64,000 nt of DNA from Corylus avellana (GCF_901000735.1 NC_081547.1:2666001-2730000); one strand, 5' to 3'. Positions 26,087 through 39,240 are shown, numbered from the stretch's first letter. Numbers and translations are program-made. The notes: a model not told the origin generated them from the letters alone.

Positions 26087-27538
26087 AATTTTAAAATCTA
26101 ATTTGTAAGAAATTTATATCCAAAATCATTTTCAGCTAATTTATATTCAATTATTTTGATGTTTTTAAGAATGATGTATACTTGTTGAGCTGTTTATTAA
26201 TATTTTTGTTTTAAGAAAAAAAAAATAGTGGAAAATGGGATATAACTGTTTTCTCGCCGCTTAGGATTAAAATAAAAGATAGAGAGAGAAGAGACAGAAA
26301 CGAACCAAATCGAAGCAGAAGCGGATCTTGCCGGTTGCCACAATCTAAATCCCAGAAAAGTTTTCACTTTTCTGTCAGCCCACCTCTGTTGAAGCACGAG
26401 ATGGATTAGACTGATTGCAGATCATGTTGGAGATGATGGAAAGCATTTGCCATGATATGACTGCTTGCAATGATGTACACACGCAATAACCCCCAAATTT
26501 AGAAGGAACTTGTCTGGTAGAGGGATTAAAGGTCCCTTCCAGGGCATGTGATTCCTTTAATTCAAACCAAACGTGCACCATAAAACAAGAGAAAAATGTA
26601 AGAGCAATAGCAGAAATTATTGCCTTATAAAGATCACTATATGGTCAAATCATTAGCTTTAAACTCTTCCAATGACATTATACAATCAAGAAGAAACGGA
26701 GGGTGAACAGGAATTCAATCTTTTCTTTTTCTTTTTCCTTTTTTTTAAATTGGTGTTCTAAACTGGGAAAGCAATAGTAAAACTATTATATCATTTGGCC
26801 TTAAAGACTTGTAAATGAGCTATCTAGAGCACGAAATGGTGAACTCCTCAACTCGTAAATACTGTTATTTATTAATACTAACGGATAAAATAAGTGTAAA
26901 TAACAAGGGTATCATTCTATTTGCACTATACTATATCGACAAAGTATAACTCACTTGAATTGGAATGTTTTACATGTTTTGAATTGCTCTTGAGTTCAAA
27001 TCTTGTCATTATTTTCAATAGAAAACACATTATGTGTATTTGGCACGCACGTCTTAATTATTTTAAAATTACAAATTTAACTACGTGGTGAAACTAAACC
27101 ATTTAAAAAAATATATTTAAAAAAATTAATACAAAAGTGGCTAATATGGGATGGTCAGTCATCCCCCTGTTGTAGTTTTTGTTTGAATGTAGCTTATATC
27201 CCATGATTCTTTTACCAGAGATCTTCTATTAAAAAATGAATGGACAAGACTATATGATTAAAGAAAAAGTTGAGGAAAAAAATCTAGTCTCTCAATTTTT
27301 AAAAGTTTAAAAAAGACATTGCCAATTAGATAATAATTTGAGAGAAATATGTAGGACTTTTTTCAAAAGTTATTCGATGACAAATTCATTGGATGAAAGC
27401 CATATCCTTTTTATTCTTGATGAAAAGAAAAAAATCTTTCACTCTTGCAATAGTTCTTTTTTTCCTTTTCTAAAAGGGTATAATTTCACAATTACGATAA
27501 ATTAGCAACTTCAAAATAGCTGAGACGCAAGTGCTAGT

Positions 27539-27544
27539 CACGTG
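27539..27544. promoter_or_regulatory. G-box (CACGTG) upstream of CGLD27, distal
   Basis: A CACGTG palindrome lies about 660 bases before the CGLD27 start codon. G-boxes bind bHLH and bZIP factors. Iron-deficiency regulators in plants include bHLH proteins, but the motif alone does not prove use. Confidence 0.4.
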
Positions 27545-27888
27545 GAACGTATTCCATCCAACAGGGCAACCTGAAACATTTTTGTAATTTTAAATTCAAG
27601 TTATAATGAGTCATAGTCTGAAGATATAAGTGCTAGAGTGGTATTTAATGGTAAAATTTACCCTAAAATAGCCATCCAATTGAGAAATTCACTGGTCTTG
27701 GTCTTGCTCACTCTCAGCCCGTGCAAACATCAGGAAAGTACTCGAAATTGCGTGCAAGGGAACACTTGCCACGTTGCTAAAGCAAGCCTGTGCCTTCGCT
27801 CTTCCAAACCACAAAAATTAAGCACAACGACCACAACATTTGGATAATCGAAGTTCTAAGCCCATCAAGTGAACGGTATAAAACAAAG

Positions 27889-27894
27889 CACGTG
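27889..27894. promoter_or_regulatory. G-box (CACGTG) upstream of CGLD27, proximal
   Basis: A second CACGTG lies about 315 bases before the ATG and a dozen bases downstream of a TATAAA at 27877-27882. If that TATAAA is used, the G-box would fall within the transcript; the start site is not resolved. Confidence 0.4.
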
Positions 27895-28207
27895 GACACC
27901 AAGCTTGTACACATTACCAACTCAAATAGTGCCACGCTGAAATGGCAGTTCCTCATTGGTGCCTGTTCTGTCCCATTGGCAAAAAAATGGTCCCCGTCAT
28001 GAAGCAACAAAATCCTTTTGTATCCATTATTCCCCTCCACGTAAATAATACATGGTCTCTTAAAGACACACCACTAGTCCTCTAACCATAGAGCGTAGAA
28101 TCCCTGTTCCTCCTATCTTCCTCCAAACTTAAACAAGAATCGAACAGAGAAATTAAATCAGAATATTGCCTCTGACTGCACCTATCATTGTCAGATTCTG
28201 GAAATAA

Positions 28208-31200
28208 ATGCTCAGGTTAAATGTGTATTGCTCTCTGATTCCCAGTTCAAGCCATGTCAAGCTTGGAAGCAGCTACGGTTCGTGGATCATTCACTATCAC
28301 AGGACTTGGAAACCGAGTCAGGGGATTTCCGTCAAGGCCTTGAAAGATGGGGAAACAAGCGGATTCCGGGGTCGGAGTTGGGACCCTGGGTTGGAAATTG
28401 AGGTTCCTTTTGAACAAAGGCCGGTATGTTCACACTATAACTATGTAGTTGTTGTCGGGAAAAGAGTATATACCTGTTATGGTAACTGCTTTCTTCATTA
28501 GTCCCTGGAAACCATCAAGCAGAGAAAACAACACTTTTCTGTTGAACTTTATCGTTGCACTAACCCCTTAAACCATCAATATATATAACTTTCTCGCTAG
28601 TCTCATGTTATGGAAAAGAAGGGGATAAACGTGGATAATTTCAAAAGCATGATAGTGGGTGAAGCCACTCATTGGTGGAGAAAACTTATTCAATAGATTC
28701 AGGCATATCATATCATGTGTTGTTTGCCAATTCAAATACTTACAGTTATTTGCTTTCTGTCATAGGTGAACGAGTACTCATCTCTAAAAGATGGAGCCCT
28801 ATATTCATGGGGGGAACTTCGTCCTGGGCCATTTTTCCTTCGTCTTGGAGGCCTCTGGTTAGTAGCTTTCACTAGTCTAGGAGTACCAATTGCAGCTGCA
28901 AGCTTTAATCCTTCAAGGGTAAGACCAAAATGAAGCCACCTCTTTTGTGTACAAGTACTGACTTTTTTCTCTTTTGGCCCGTTTGTTAATAAATATTACA
29001 AGAAATATTTCCTGAACAAGAGCAGAACACGTACGAACCATCATAATTGATCTACAAGAAGACTGTCTCAAAAACCACAAGCTCTTTATATTTAGAACAA
29101 TACTTGATCTTAGCAAAATTACACAGAGACAATTAATAACATAGTTTCACACCAACATGGGCAGAATACCTGTAAAACCCAGCAAGGTATATTTTCATTG
29201 TTGAAAAATCTTTCTGCTAGTATTATGTTTACAATTCTTTATGTTCCAACCTTGCAGGAACCTCTAAGATTTCTGCTAGCAGCTGGAACAGGAACTCTGT
29301 TCCTTGTGTCATTAATTGTCTTAAGAATTTACCTGGTATCTTCTCCTCCTTCTTCATCGTGCTAGTCTTTTCATATCTGGAGTGTGTGGGTTTAACTTTG
29401 ACAGCAAGCAGTTGCAGGGGAAATTTTTGAGAGAATAGTTACAAAGGCTACCTATTAAATGATAGATACAAAACATTAGAATGGTCTGTTGCACTCTTAC
29501 AACAATTAAAGAATTGCTCTGGAAAGCGTTTGCTATTTCAATTGTTTATCTTTCACTTACCAATCCAGGGTGACAGAAAACGATATTGTTTAAATAGTTT
29601 TCTAGTTATGGGCACAGCCAGGAAACAAAAGCGCCATCCTCTAGATATTGTTAAGTGGGTTCACACATTGACAGATTCAACAGCACTGTAAATATATATA
29701 ATTGTTCTGAAACTCTTTTTAATATTTTTGTGGACCAATTTGGGAAGATACCCACATGGACGCTAAAATCCTTTACGGGAGACATTATGAGTTCAACCCA
29801 AGAGGCTTACACCAAATAGAGACCACACCAACAACCTAATCCAAGTAACAAATAAGAGAGAGAGCTTCTGAAATACACAATTAGAAGGACCTTGTGGCAA
29901 TATAGACATGCACAACCTCAGCAGCATTCACAGGACTTGTTAACAGCTGTCAGGTTTAAATATGAAACATCATTCACTAGTATTCTTATAACTGATAAAC
30001 GATTTGAATAATGTGTATTGCAGGGATGGAGTTATGTTGGTGATAGACTTCTATCAGCAGTAATACCCTACGAAGAGAGTGGATGGTATGATGGGCAAAT
30101 GTGGGTAAAGCCACCCGAGGTTAGCAACCTTTTTGTATCTATCTATCTGTCTTTCTTTCTTGTGAGGAGACCAGGGGAATAATTAGCAACAGGCAAATAC
30201 TGTGAGATTGTGAATGCCTTCTATTCCTTGATTCTGGGTATTTGTAACAAAGATGTATTTCTGCTACTGAATACTTAATTGCAAACCTCAACCAGAATGT
30301 GCCAGTAAAATAATGAAAAGTGGATTAGTTAACCTCTTAAGAGTACTTCGACCAAAAAATCCTACAGGTTTTTAACCAAAAGACAGTCTATAGATAGATT
30401 CAATACAGGACAAGGTCTGCAGAAGAGCCGAATGATCACATATGGCTGTGACGGGAGTGTTCAGATTTTGATTTTTCTCTGCTGAAGATGTATTACTATG
30501 GCTTAACAGTAAAGCTCAGTAGTTCACAAGGTTGCCACCATTTGTGTGTATGTGCATGCAACATGCTGTGCAGAATTTCCTATTTAATGAGCAGGATCAT
30601 TAGAGATACTGGAAATTTTAGTATAGAACATTGCCATCCCAAGCAATCAGCAAAACATAAGTCTGAAACTTCAGAACTGTCGACAATAACCTATTAAGCT
30701 TCATAAGTTGAAAAATCATATAGGGCCACGTAAGAGGGTATATTTAATATCAGAATAAACAAAATGCTTTAATGCAAGCAAATCCAGATAATTACATCTA
30801 TTGGTGTTAACTGCACTAGAACATTCCATTCTGCCACCTTGCTTCAATTGGTACAATCGGATGGCAGCCAATAACTCAGTGAAGGATCCAAATACCTGGT
30901 GTAAATCAGGTATATAGTCTTAAACCAGCATCTAAAAGACAAACAAGTAAAATTTTAGATAATTTTATGACTTTCAGCTATAGTTGTTCAAGAGACGACC
31001 ACAAATTGAGCATTCTTTTTGATGACAAGACAGAATGTGTACAGTGTACAGTAAGAAGGTCATAAGTTATTTTCATTCTGCTCAGCAGGCTCATAAAGGT
31101 AGCAACTATCGAAAACTAATAATTCATTTTTTCTTACGTTGCAGATCCTGGCTCGTGATAGACTGTTGGGCTCTTACAAGGTATTAATCAATGCAAATGA

Positions 31201-31843
31201 CTTCGCTAATCCTTGAGTTGAGAAGTACCGCAACCTAACTAGATTACCTGCAATGAAACATCACACGCACACATACACAGAGCTTAATGAAAGGAAACCA
31301 ATATAATTGTCGTAAGAATTGTGGTGGTATGGTGTGCACTACAGTTTATGCTGCTTTTTAGTGGACTATGAAATTCATGCTGAAAATTAATGCCTCTAGG
31401 TTAAGCCAGTCATCAAAAGGCTGAAACAGACACTAGTAGGAACAGGGGTATTACTTGTTACAGCAGTTTTGCTATTCATCTTTGCTACACCAGTGGAGCA
31501 ATTTTTTCAAACCACCTTTGGCACAAAAGGAAACCCATCAGACGTTCCAGCTTCAAAGATCAGCACAAAGCTTAATATAAGGTATAAATACATCAACAGA
31601 GATTCTAATCATGCCGTTAACTATGCTGCTAATATACTCCTACTATGTCCTCACAAAGTCTTTTTTGTAAAATCATGTAGAAAAGAGGAATTGCTTAAAT
31701 TGCCAACCGAGGTGATGGCTGATGACGATCTAGCAGCAGCAGCTGCTCAGGCTGCTGATGGAAGACCAGTCTATTGCAGAGATAGGTTTTACCGTGCATT
31801 AGCAGGTGGACAGTACTGCAAATGGGAGGATTTAGTCAAATAA
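28208..31843 (+). CDS. CGLD27: CGLD27, plastid membrane protein (DUF1230)
   Basis: The family is conserved in green organisms and diatoms and its Arabidopsis member responds to iron deficiency; the molecular activity is unknown. Seven exons encode 307 aa: 28208-28423, 28766-28918, 29258-29335, 30024-30119, 31145-31180, 31400-31581 and 31681-31843. Exon 1 supplies a Ser/basic-rich N terminus of about 60 residues that fits a plastid transit peptide. The mature part starts at VPFEQRPVNEYSSLKDG. Three membrane segments are seen, starting near LGGLWLVAFTSLGVPIAAA, LRFLLAAGTGTLFLVSLIVL and TLVGTGVLLVTAVLLFIF. The loop GWSYVGDRLLSAVIPYEESG and the C terminus AAAQAADGRPVYCRDRFYRA are nearly invariant in the family. 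Intron 6 (31582-31680, 99 nt) is in frame without a stop. Two G-boxes lie upstream. Confidence 0.96.
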
Positions 31844-33278
31844 TGGGAAAGGAGGAGGCACGAATCATAATAAATTTTAATATGATCATTCTGCTTTGTG
31901 ATTTCTATTTACTAGATGTTAACATTCAAAGTTTTATCCCATTATTTTAAGGAAATCATTTACATTGTTTGACGAATCAGAAGCATAGCCAAAGTGTTGA
32001 AGTAAGTGGTGGAGAATATTTTGGAACACAAAAATAAGCACTGCTGTGGGAAATAATGCAGAAACCTGTACATGTAATTCATTAATGGAAAAAAGACAAC
32101 ATAACCCAAACTTTCAAAAAAAGACTCAGCTTTTTATGATAAGGAGAAGTACATCATAAACACGAGAAAGCAGCTAAGGCAAACCTAAATACATATGACA
32201 GGATATAGTTCAACTACCGCTAAATTCTTCACACAGTAGCCTCCACCAGACTTGCAATTGACCTGCTACAAAAAAGTGTTATTCTTCTGTCTTCAGTCTC
32301 CACATCATTAGCGATGATATTCCAAGAGATATGATCCCTTCTTTCAATGCCTCAGAACAGCTCTGAAACCAATTCAGTCAGAAGTGAACAGAAGAAGTCA
32401 CTTTTACACCACATACTACCAGACATCGCTGGACAGGAACATTCCTTACACGTTCAAGGAATCTTATCAGAAAAAAGAAAGGCAAACAATTTCCTGGATA
32501 TACCGTAAATAGCATCTTTGATTCTTCATGAATACCAACACAAGACACAGGATGATAAATTCTGTAGAAACCACTGCCAATGCAACTTGGGTTTTTTATG
32601 GCCTTGATCAAATGAATAGTTATGCGAAATCAACAGCTAGAGCTATAGGAAAGGGCACCCCTTAAACCATTCCTTTCAAAATTCAGGAATGGTCGGATGA
32701 TTGACTCACAAAGACTCATTACGCTACTTACAATCTCATGAAACAAACAGGAACCATAAACTCAGTTTATTGCCTGAATAATGCCAGCCTCCTTCCTGCT
32801 CTGCTTCATCCCTGGTCCTATAGCGCAAGTAGTAGTCTTAATCTCCACAACCCCTAAAACCAAACCAATGGGGGTAAAGATATTATCTATGTTGAGTAGG
32901 ATTGGCTAATGGAAAGCAAGGTAAAGCAGGAAGGGCTACCTGTTCACTTACCCGTTCATAGTTCCATTAGTGGGCACGAAGGTAGACCTAGAGGTCGACA
33001 ACCCCCTTTTCAGATAGCTGATCCCTTCATATCATCAGAAAGTCCCTTCCAGTGATATATGGATATTCTAAAAACTTGTTCTTCAATGGTATACCAACTC
33101 CAAAGGACCGTCTTTGTTAACCCTAATAGCAGGATAAGAGATTTTTTCTTTTGCATAAATAGCTGCCAGCAACTTAGCTTTCTGAAGACCTTGTAACTGA
33201 ATATGAATCCTAAATCAACAGGGTCCTTTCACCTCAGGAATGAAGCATTTATAGCATCAGAAAACTGTGGTATCCATC
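31844..33278. other. Spacer between convergent CGLD27 and J-protein genes
   Basis: No gene is visible. The sequence is of mixed composition, with long stretches near 32200-33250 that could be the 3' UTR of the minus-strand J-protein gene or retained intron. No repeat structure stands out. Confidence 0.5.
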
Positions 33279-36200
33279 CTAAACAATTTTCTTGCACCAA
33301 CTGAGAATTCTAAACAGCTTTCCTCCAACGATGTCCCTAACTGTTCGTTGCCTTCTTTTTGAATCTTCAAGATCTAGAGTTCTATATGCAAGCGCAAGCA
33401 AATATATCGCTGGATGGAGTCTCCTGCACATAAAAAATGAAATAAAGTAAGGGTGCACTTCCAAATTGCAGTATCTTTGACTTGTGTTAGCTAAATTTGA
33501 TGCATCAACTTCTCCAAATCAAGTAAGTACCTATAAGGTATGCATCCATTACAATGAATCATAGCCTGTTTTTTGTGTTATTTGGTTTGAGCATATAGTT
33601 CACATTATTACTTCCATTGCATTTGATTCTAATTCATTATATCCTATATTCTTCATTTTTAATTATACCTTCCTTGTATCCTATATTGTCCATTATTAAT
33701 TATTCTCTGCCAAAGATATCCCAAATTCTATAGTTATCAATTATGAAAGTTGGGTGGGGTAACATAAAAATAATCTTCAATTTCTTTCTTTTTATCTTTT
33801 GACTAGTCGGATGAACTTTAATTATGCTTTATAGTAGCTAGGATGGGGATGACCTTATTATTTTTTGGTTGTCATAAATTAAAGAGGTTTCGAGTCTAAA
33901 AATTGGCTTGTAACAAAGGCAGGCACCTTTAATTAAAAGAACCAAAAAACAAACTGAAATTTGAAGAATAGCTGAAGAAAAATAAGATTCAATTTCAATC
34001 TCATTTCTCAAGCCACGTGCCAACTTGCCATATTCTTTAACACTAAAATTACCCATTCTATACATTTGGCTATTGTTCTATCAAAGTTGAAGTTGATTCC
34101 AAACAAGTTTTGAAGTAAAATATCCGTCCTAGACTATTTAGTGGGCAATCACACAACAAACAGAAACAGCTCAAGCAGTTGCTAAGGCTACATGTTAAGA
34201 ACTTACTTGTCAAATTCTTCACTAGCATCAAAGCCATCCCAATATCTTTGTGATGGGACAGTCCGACCTTTCTTATCTCTGCCAAATGTTTCAACATACC
34301 AACCACCAATGTCATGCATGCCACATCGAGGCTCAAACAGCCAAAATCTGTTGAAGTAGGTTCAGAAGATCAAGGAGTACTAAGTAGGATTTCTATGAAG
34401 AGATTTCATATGGTACGTGCAAGAGACAGTAACACATGACATTTACAAATATTGATTTTGTTGATTGCATACACGTATCAACCTTAGCTTGAGAAGAATT
34501 AGTAGTTTGTATTTCTTTGGGTATCATCTTCAATGTCTTATGCACCCTAATCACAGAAGATGGAAGCTTTAGACTATTTCAGGAAGGCATTACTCAACTA
34601 ACCTTGGTGGGTATTTAACTATTTATCCAAAGTGGCTGCTAATAAAACACAGCCAAAAAAAGAAACACAGCCCAAATCAAATTCACCATATTGGCCAATA
34701 AACTCAGTTATTTTCAAAAGAGAACTAATAATAACACCATTCCCAAAGCTCATAGAAACAAAAAGAACCAATAACGCTAACAACAAAAGCACCAATGCTT
34801 CTGGGTTTCAACAAAATCTGGAGAAACATATGTAGTCTAAATATCTCACTAAGTTTTCGTCTGGTGACATCAAACCTTAAAAAAAATGAACATATAATAA
34901 GGAACAAAGGACAACTACGCATGACCAAAATCACATGGTTCTTTGACTGCAGACTGAACCCAATGACAGGCAACCGAAACTTATTTACAAGCAAATATTA
35001 AAGATTATCAGTGAAACCCATTAGAACAAAAGCTCACAGCCACAAAAACATAAAGGGATTTGGAGCAAAGCAAATTTCATTTTGCAGCTTCAATATTTGG
35101 GGTGAGAGATAAACTGATTTGAGTAGTGAAAATAGTTATAACTCATCCATTATTAGGATTTAAGAAATTCCATAGCTGCCATAGCTTACTTGCTTGGGGG
35201 TAAACGGGCTCTACTGCATCTACACTCACAAACAGAAACTTCTTCTTGCACACGATACCAGTGCATGTGCTTCACCTAAAAACAAGAAGAAAAACTAAAT
35301 CAATACATATTACAAATTCAGGCTGTATATTGAACCAATTTATCCAAAATAGAGCTCATCTGGCACTGTAGAATTACAATCATACAAACAGAAATGGATA
35401 TCACGTGAGGCAATCACCTATGGTTGACTCCAAATATAGCTCCAAAAAGTTCTTAACGTATGAATTATCTTAATGTAAATGGGAGCTTATGCAAGAGGCC
35501 AGGAGGTGACCCTAGAATGAGGGACAACTAAACATCAGTCAGGCAAATGTGGTGGATAAGATGTACACCAATGCAAAAACATTTTCCTGGCATATACGAA
35601 GCCCGCTAAAAGAAAAGAGACACCCAAATCAGCAATGATGCTGGAAAACTGAAAAGTATGTAAAAACTAGAGTAATACAAAGGATGTTGTCCATGGTCCT
35701 CAAATTTCATAGTATTTTTTTCAATCAAAAGCTATAAAGGAACAAAAATTTTATCCAATCGTGCCTGCCACAACAAAAAGCTTTTCTTCAAGTAATCTTT
35801 TCAACTGTTTGCAAATGGTTCTTGGGGGGGTGCATCATGCAACTTAGCCAATCAAAAGGTGCATCCTCTAATGATATGCATCCGTAGATGCAACAAGCAA
35901 CTATATCAAATTTAGTACCTTCAGCGATATTACATCAGTATATAAAGTATGCAAGGTCATTGGACACCCTAGCATTTCTCCATTAGAGGTTAAAAGGAAA
36001 CCAAGAGATAGTTCTCATTGTCAACAATACCAATTCAGTTGTAGATCTAATCATATTCAATCAGTTGGAAATGATTTAAAATATCTATCACGCAGCATAT
36101 GCAAGAAACCACTATCATGCAGGGACTACGATCTACCTTTGCTCTGACAGAAAATGAAACAGAAACAAGAGAGAATTGTAATAATATCAGATAAGACTAA

Positions 36201-38124
36201 AACTTGGCAAGGATGAAAGTTAAAAACATAATAACTGAAGGGAACCAGTTTTACAAACCAGCAATGTTCTGTGCTTCATAATCACATGGGTTTTTGTACC
36301 ATTGCTATCATATACAAAGCAAGACCCTTCATCTGGGCTAGTCCCCAGTCCAATTATAGTTCCCAATGGAATCTTTGATCCAACTGCACCACCAGAAAAC
36401 TGATCTGTGGAGAACTCATCGGTAATATGCATGGATGGATCTTCATGTGAGCTAAGAAATACATGTATCTGATCTTGAGCCTCTTCATTCTGTATATCAT
36501 CGCAATGACTTTTAGGAGGCACTCTAGTGGCCACAGCAACCACTCTTCTAGATACATGCAACTCTAGATTTTTATATGCATCTGAAGTGTGCTCGGTAAC
36601 ATTCCGTGATTGCATCAAAGGAGTTCCAAAATCATCCACGCCTTCAGAGCTCATGTGGCTGCCCATATTCTGAAAGGTTGGACAGATGCCCAAATCTATA
36701 GATGCAAACGAAGTTAATTTTTCATTACTGGCAAAAGATATTTCAGGAATCCTATTGACCAGGCAGACCATCCCAAAAAGATCACGCCCTGAAACCAAGT
36801 GCAAAACCTCAGGAGTTTCATAGACAGACCTCTCCTCAGCTTCAAAGCGGTCAGGAAGAAGATCCATTGACTCAATTATTGGGCCATAGAACGCTGCATG
36901 TATGGCTGAATAAAAATCCCTTTCAAGCACATCAAAATAGCCTGTTCCAAGAACCACCTTCTTCTCTGACACTATATCATTTATAGCATATCTATACCAC
37001 TTTAACCATTCAACAACTTCCATCTGCTTAAATGTTGTTATATGGGATCTATATGTTGATAACCTTGTTCCTTGTCTCGAATGTTTCTGCAAAAGCCTTC
37101 TCTGCCATAACAGATACCCGTCATAATGGGCCCTCTTCTCAGAATCTGAAAGAATCTGCAATCCATTATTGATTATTCTGTGAGGTCAGAATACCCTGTA
37201 ATGTCAAAGCATACCACAAAAACTGAACATTACCATTACCCACTATAAATGCACATTCCAGCACATATAACACTTCAGTTTAGAACTTCCTCTAGCAAAC
37301 ATAGACTCCTACAGTCCTACTGACAATACCATTACCCACAGTCACAGAAATGTGTACATGACCGTATAAACATATTATCAGTATCAAAAGATATTCCGGC
37401 TAGACGCTCATCCAAATATATCAGTTCTTTGAAGCAAGAAACAAGCACTACTTTCAATTTACTATTATACTCAGATACTACAAGCCAATAGAGGACAGAA
37501 GATAAGATATTCAACTTAGCCCTTCCAATTCATTCCCTTTCATCATGTCAAAAGATTGGATTTAAGCTCCTTACAAGGCCAGCCTAATCACTAGCAAAGC
37601 ACTCCGTACCTATAATCAGCATTCAGTAAAAATTCAATTTCCAAATCAATATACTACGAAGCCAAAACAATTCGATGATTCGTTCTACTCTAGAAACTCA
37701 AATTCAGCTACAAATCACAAAAAAAAATTGAAAAACAAACACATTCAACAATACATTTATGATAGATAACCAGATTAGACTACTAGAGCTGAGAGCACAG
37801 CACCTCATAGGCCGCAAGGATTTGCACGAACCGCTGAGAAGCAGCCGAATCGTTCTTCGACTCGACGAGGTCAGGGTGAGTTTCTTTAGCCAATTTTCGA
37901 AATGAAGCTTTGATTTCGGCGAACGAGCTGGTCTCCGATACTCCTAAGAGATCGTACGCGTTCTCGCCCGGGTACTCAGTCCGAGACGACTCAGTGCCGC
38001 TGCTGAACCACCGAGTTCCACGAATCGGATACAAGCACTTAGTGTTGCTGTAATTTAGTTGAGCTGAGATTTTAGAAATTCGTCGGCGAAGATAGTCCCC
38101 GGCAACGGCGGCGAGAGAAGCCAT
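33279..38124 (-). CDS. J-domain (DnaJ/Hsp40) protein, class C, probably organellar
   Basis: J proteins stimulate Hsp70 ATPase. Five exons on the minus strand: 37804-38124, 36259-37155, 35190-35275, 34207-34347 and 33279-33423 (1590 nt, 529 aa). Residues 1-45 are Arg-rich and acid-poor (YLRRRISKIS, GTRWFSS), typical of a mitochondrial presequence. The J domain spans about 55-122, split by intron 1, with HPD at 83-85. There is no G/F-rich region, zinc finger or membrane segment, so it is class C. The long C-terminal part has no domain I can name; it contains MEVVEWLKWYRYAINDIVSE, a cysteine cluster (VCECRCSRARL) and RCGMHDIGGWYVETFGRDKK, and looks like a conserved plant-specific module. The frame stays open upstream to 38382, but that stretch includes a poly-Lys run from a poly(T) tract, so the start at 38124 is preferred. 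Confidence 0.92.
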
Positions 38125-38249
38125 TTTCTTTCTTCCTCTTCTTTTTTTTTTTTTTTTTTTTTTGGGTTTTCGGAATATTTGGAAATTATGATGCAATCGG
38201 GAGGTTGGAGTCTGACGTGGCGACAAACAGTGAAGGATACTTATTACTA

Positions 38250-38395
38250 CGAGATTTGCTACAATGCATTCTACCACCCATCTCTCCACCATCTTTCCTC
38301 TTTCAACTTCTTGATTTTTCAAAAAAAATACAAGAGGGAGGAGATGGTGGGAAATGGTGGGAAGATGGGTGAAAGAATGCAAAAAAGCATTTGCC
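38250..38395. repeat. Foldback upstream of the J-protein gene
   Basis: TGCATTCTACCACCCATCTC near 38264 is complementary to the AAATGGTGGGAAGATGGGTG and AAAGAATGCA blocks near 38353-38382. The centre has an A run. It lies within 300 bases of the start codon and may be part of the promoter. Confidence 0.55.
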
Positions 38396-38929
38396 TATTA
38401 CTTACAATAGAGAGGGCGGAGGAATAGGATCGTGGATTTGTGATCTCGGATGCTAGAAGCCTAGAATACATTCCCCTCACCATCTCCCCAACATCGTCCC
38501 TTTTTCAACATTTTGATTTTTTTTTTTTTTAAAAGAAAAATAGCATTTGCCTTTGTGATTGGTTTGTGCACCGGCACTAGGGGTGGGAATCGGTCAAAAC
38601 GGTCCGATTTTAGCTCTTATCGGTTATTAACCGATAATTTTCGGTTAAACGGTTTCTTAACCGATAAGAATTTTAACCGAAATTATCGGTTATAACAGTA
38701 CACGGTTAAACGGTTCGGTTAAACCGGTTAACCAATTATAAATCTCACTTTATTCAGTGTTCTTTACTTCTCTAACTCCCAAGCACCAAAAGGCAAAAAC
38801 TCTTCCCTGAATGAAATCATTGATGCTAAAAAGAGACGTATGTGAGAGCAGATGGGGGCGGATGTTGCGAGAACTAGAAAGAGAAAAATAATAATAATAA
38901 TAGGGAAGAAACCCATTCTCCTACAATGG

Positions 38930-39175
38930 TGAGAAGGAAAAGAAAGAAAAACAATGAGGAAGAAAGAGTCTGCTGCGTGGGAGGAGGAGAAAAAAAAAAG
39001 AAAAGAAATATGTGGCGTGGGAATTGGGAAGAGAAGGAAAATAAGGAAAAACAATGAAGAAGAAAGAGTATGTTGTGTGGGAGGAGGAGAAAAAGAAAAG
39101 AAAAGAAATATGTGGCGTGGGAATTGGGAAAAAAAATGGTGAGAAGGAAAATAAAGAAAAACAAAGGAAGAAAGA
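38930..39175 (+). repeat. Purine-rich tandem repeat inside the hAT element
   Basis: A unit of about 100 bases containing AACAATGA, GAGGAGGAGAAA and ATATGTGGCGTGGGAATTGG is present twice in full and once in part (near 38950, 39050 and 39160). It is strongly purine-rich on the plus strand, and the frames across it are open only because of that composition. Confidence 0.8.
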
Positions 39176-39179
39176 GTCT

Positions 39180-39240
39180 ATAGCCCAACCACGAGGATTT
39201 GAGCCTTGTGCTCTAGTTCCCTACCAACTGAACTAGACTA
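39180..39240 (-). repeat. tRNA-like segment captured in the hAT element
   Basis: On the minus strand TAGTTCAGTTGGTAGGG matches a tRNA A box and GGCTCAAATCCTCGTGG a B box. The anticodon arm is missing and the T stem mispairs, so this is not a working tRNA. It is probably a SINE head or decayed tRNA, with tRNA-Lys as the nearest likeness I recall. Confidence 0.55.

Larger units (their letters stand above)
24880..28207. other. Divergent spacer between P4H (minus) and CGLD27 (plus)
   Basis: Sequence next to each gene is relatively GC-rich and probably promoter. The middle carries a foldback element with a GC-rich core (25436-26086) and AT-rich unique DNA. A patch at 26290-26580 is less AT-rich but shows no recognisable protein or splice pattern. 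Confidence 0.55.

Noticed and set aside
26197..26581. Minus-strand exons of a gene between P4H and CGLD27
   Set aside because: The frames have no recognisable family and no consistent donor and acceptor pairs.
38125..38382. Calling the J-protein start at the upstream in-frame ATG
   Set aside because: The added part crosses a poly(T) tract and foldback repeat, and would bury the organelle-type presequence.
38954..39236. A lysine/glutamate-rich coding region inside the hAT element
   Set aside because: The open frames come from a purine-rich tandem repeat without start context, splice sites or recognisable protein.
39180..39240. A functional tRNA gene
   Set aside because: The anticodon arm is absent and the T stem does not pair. 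Only the A- and B-box likeness remains.
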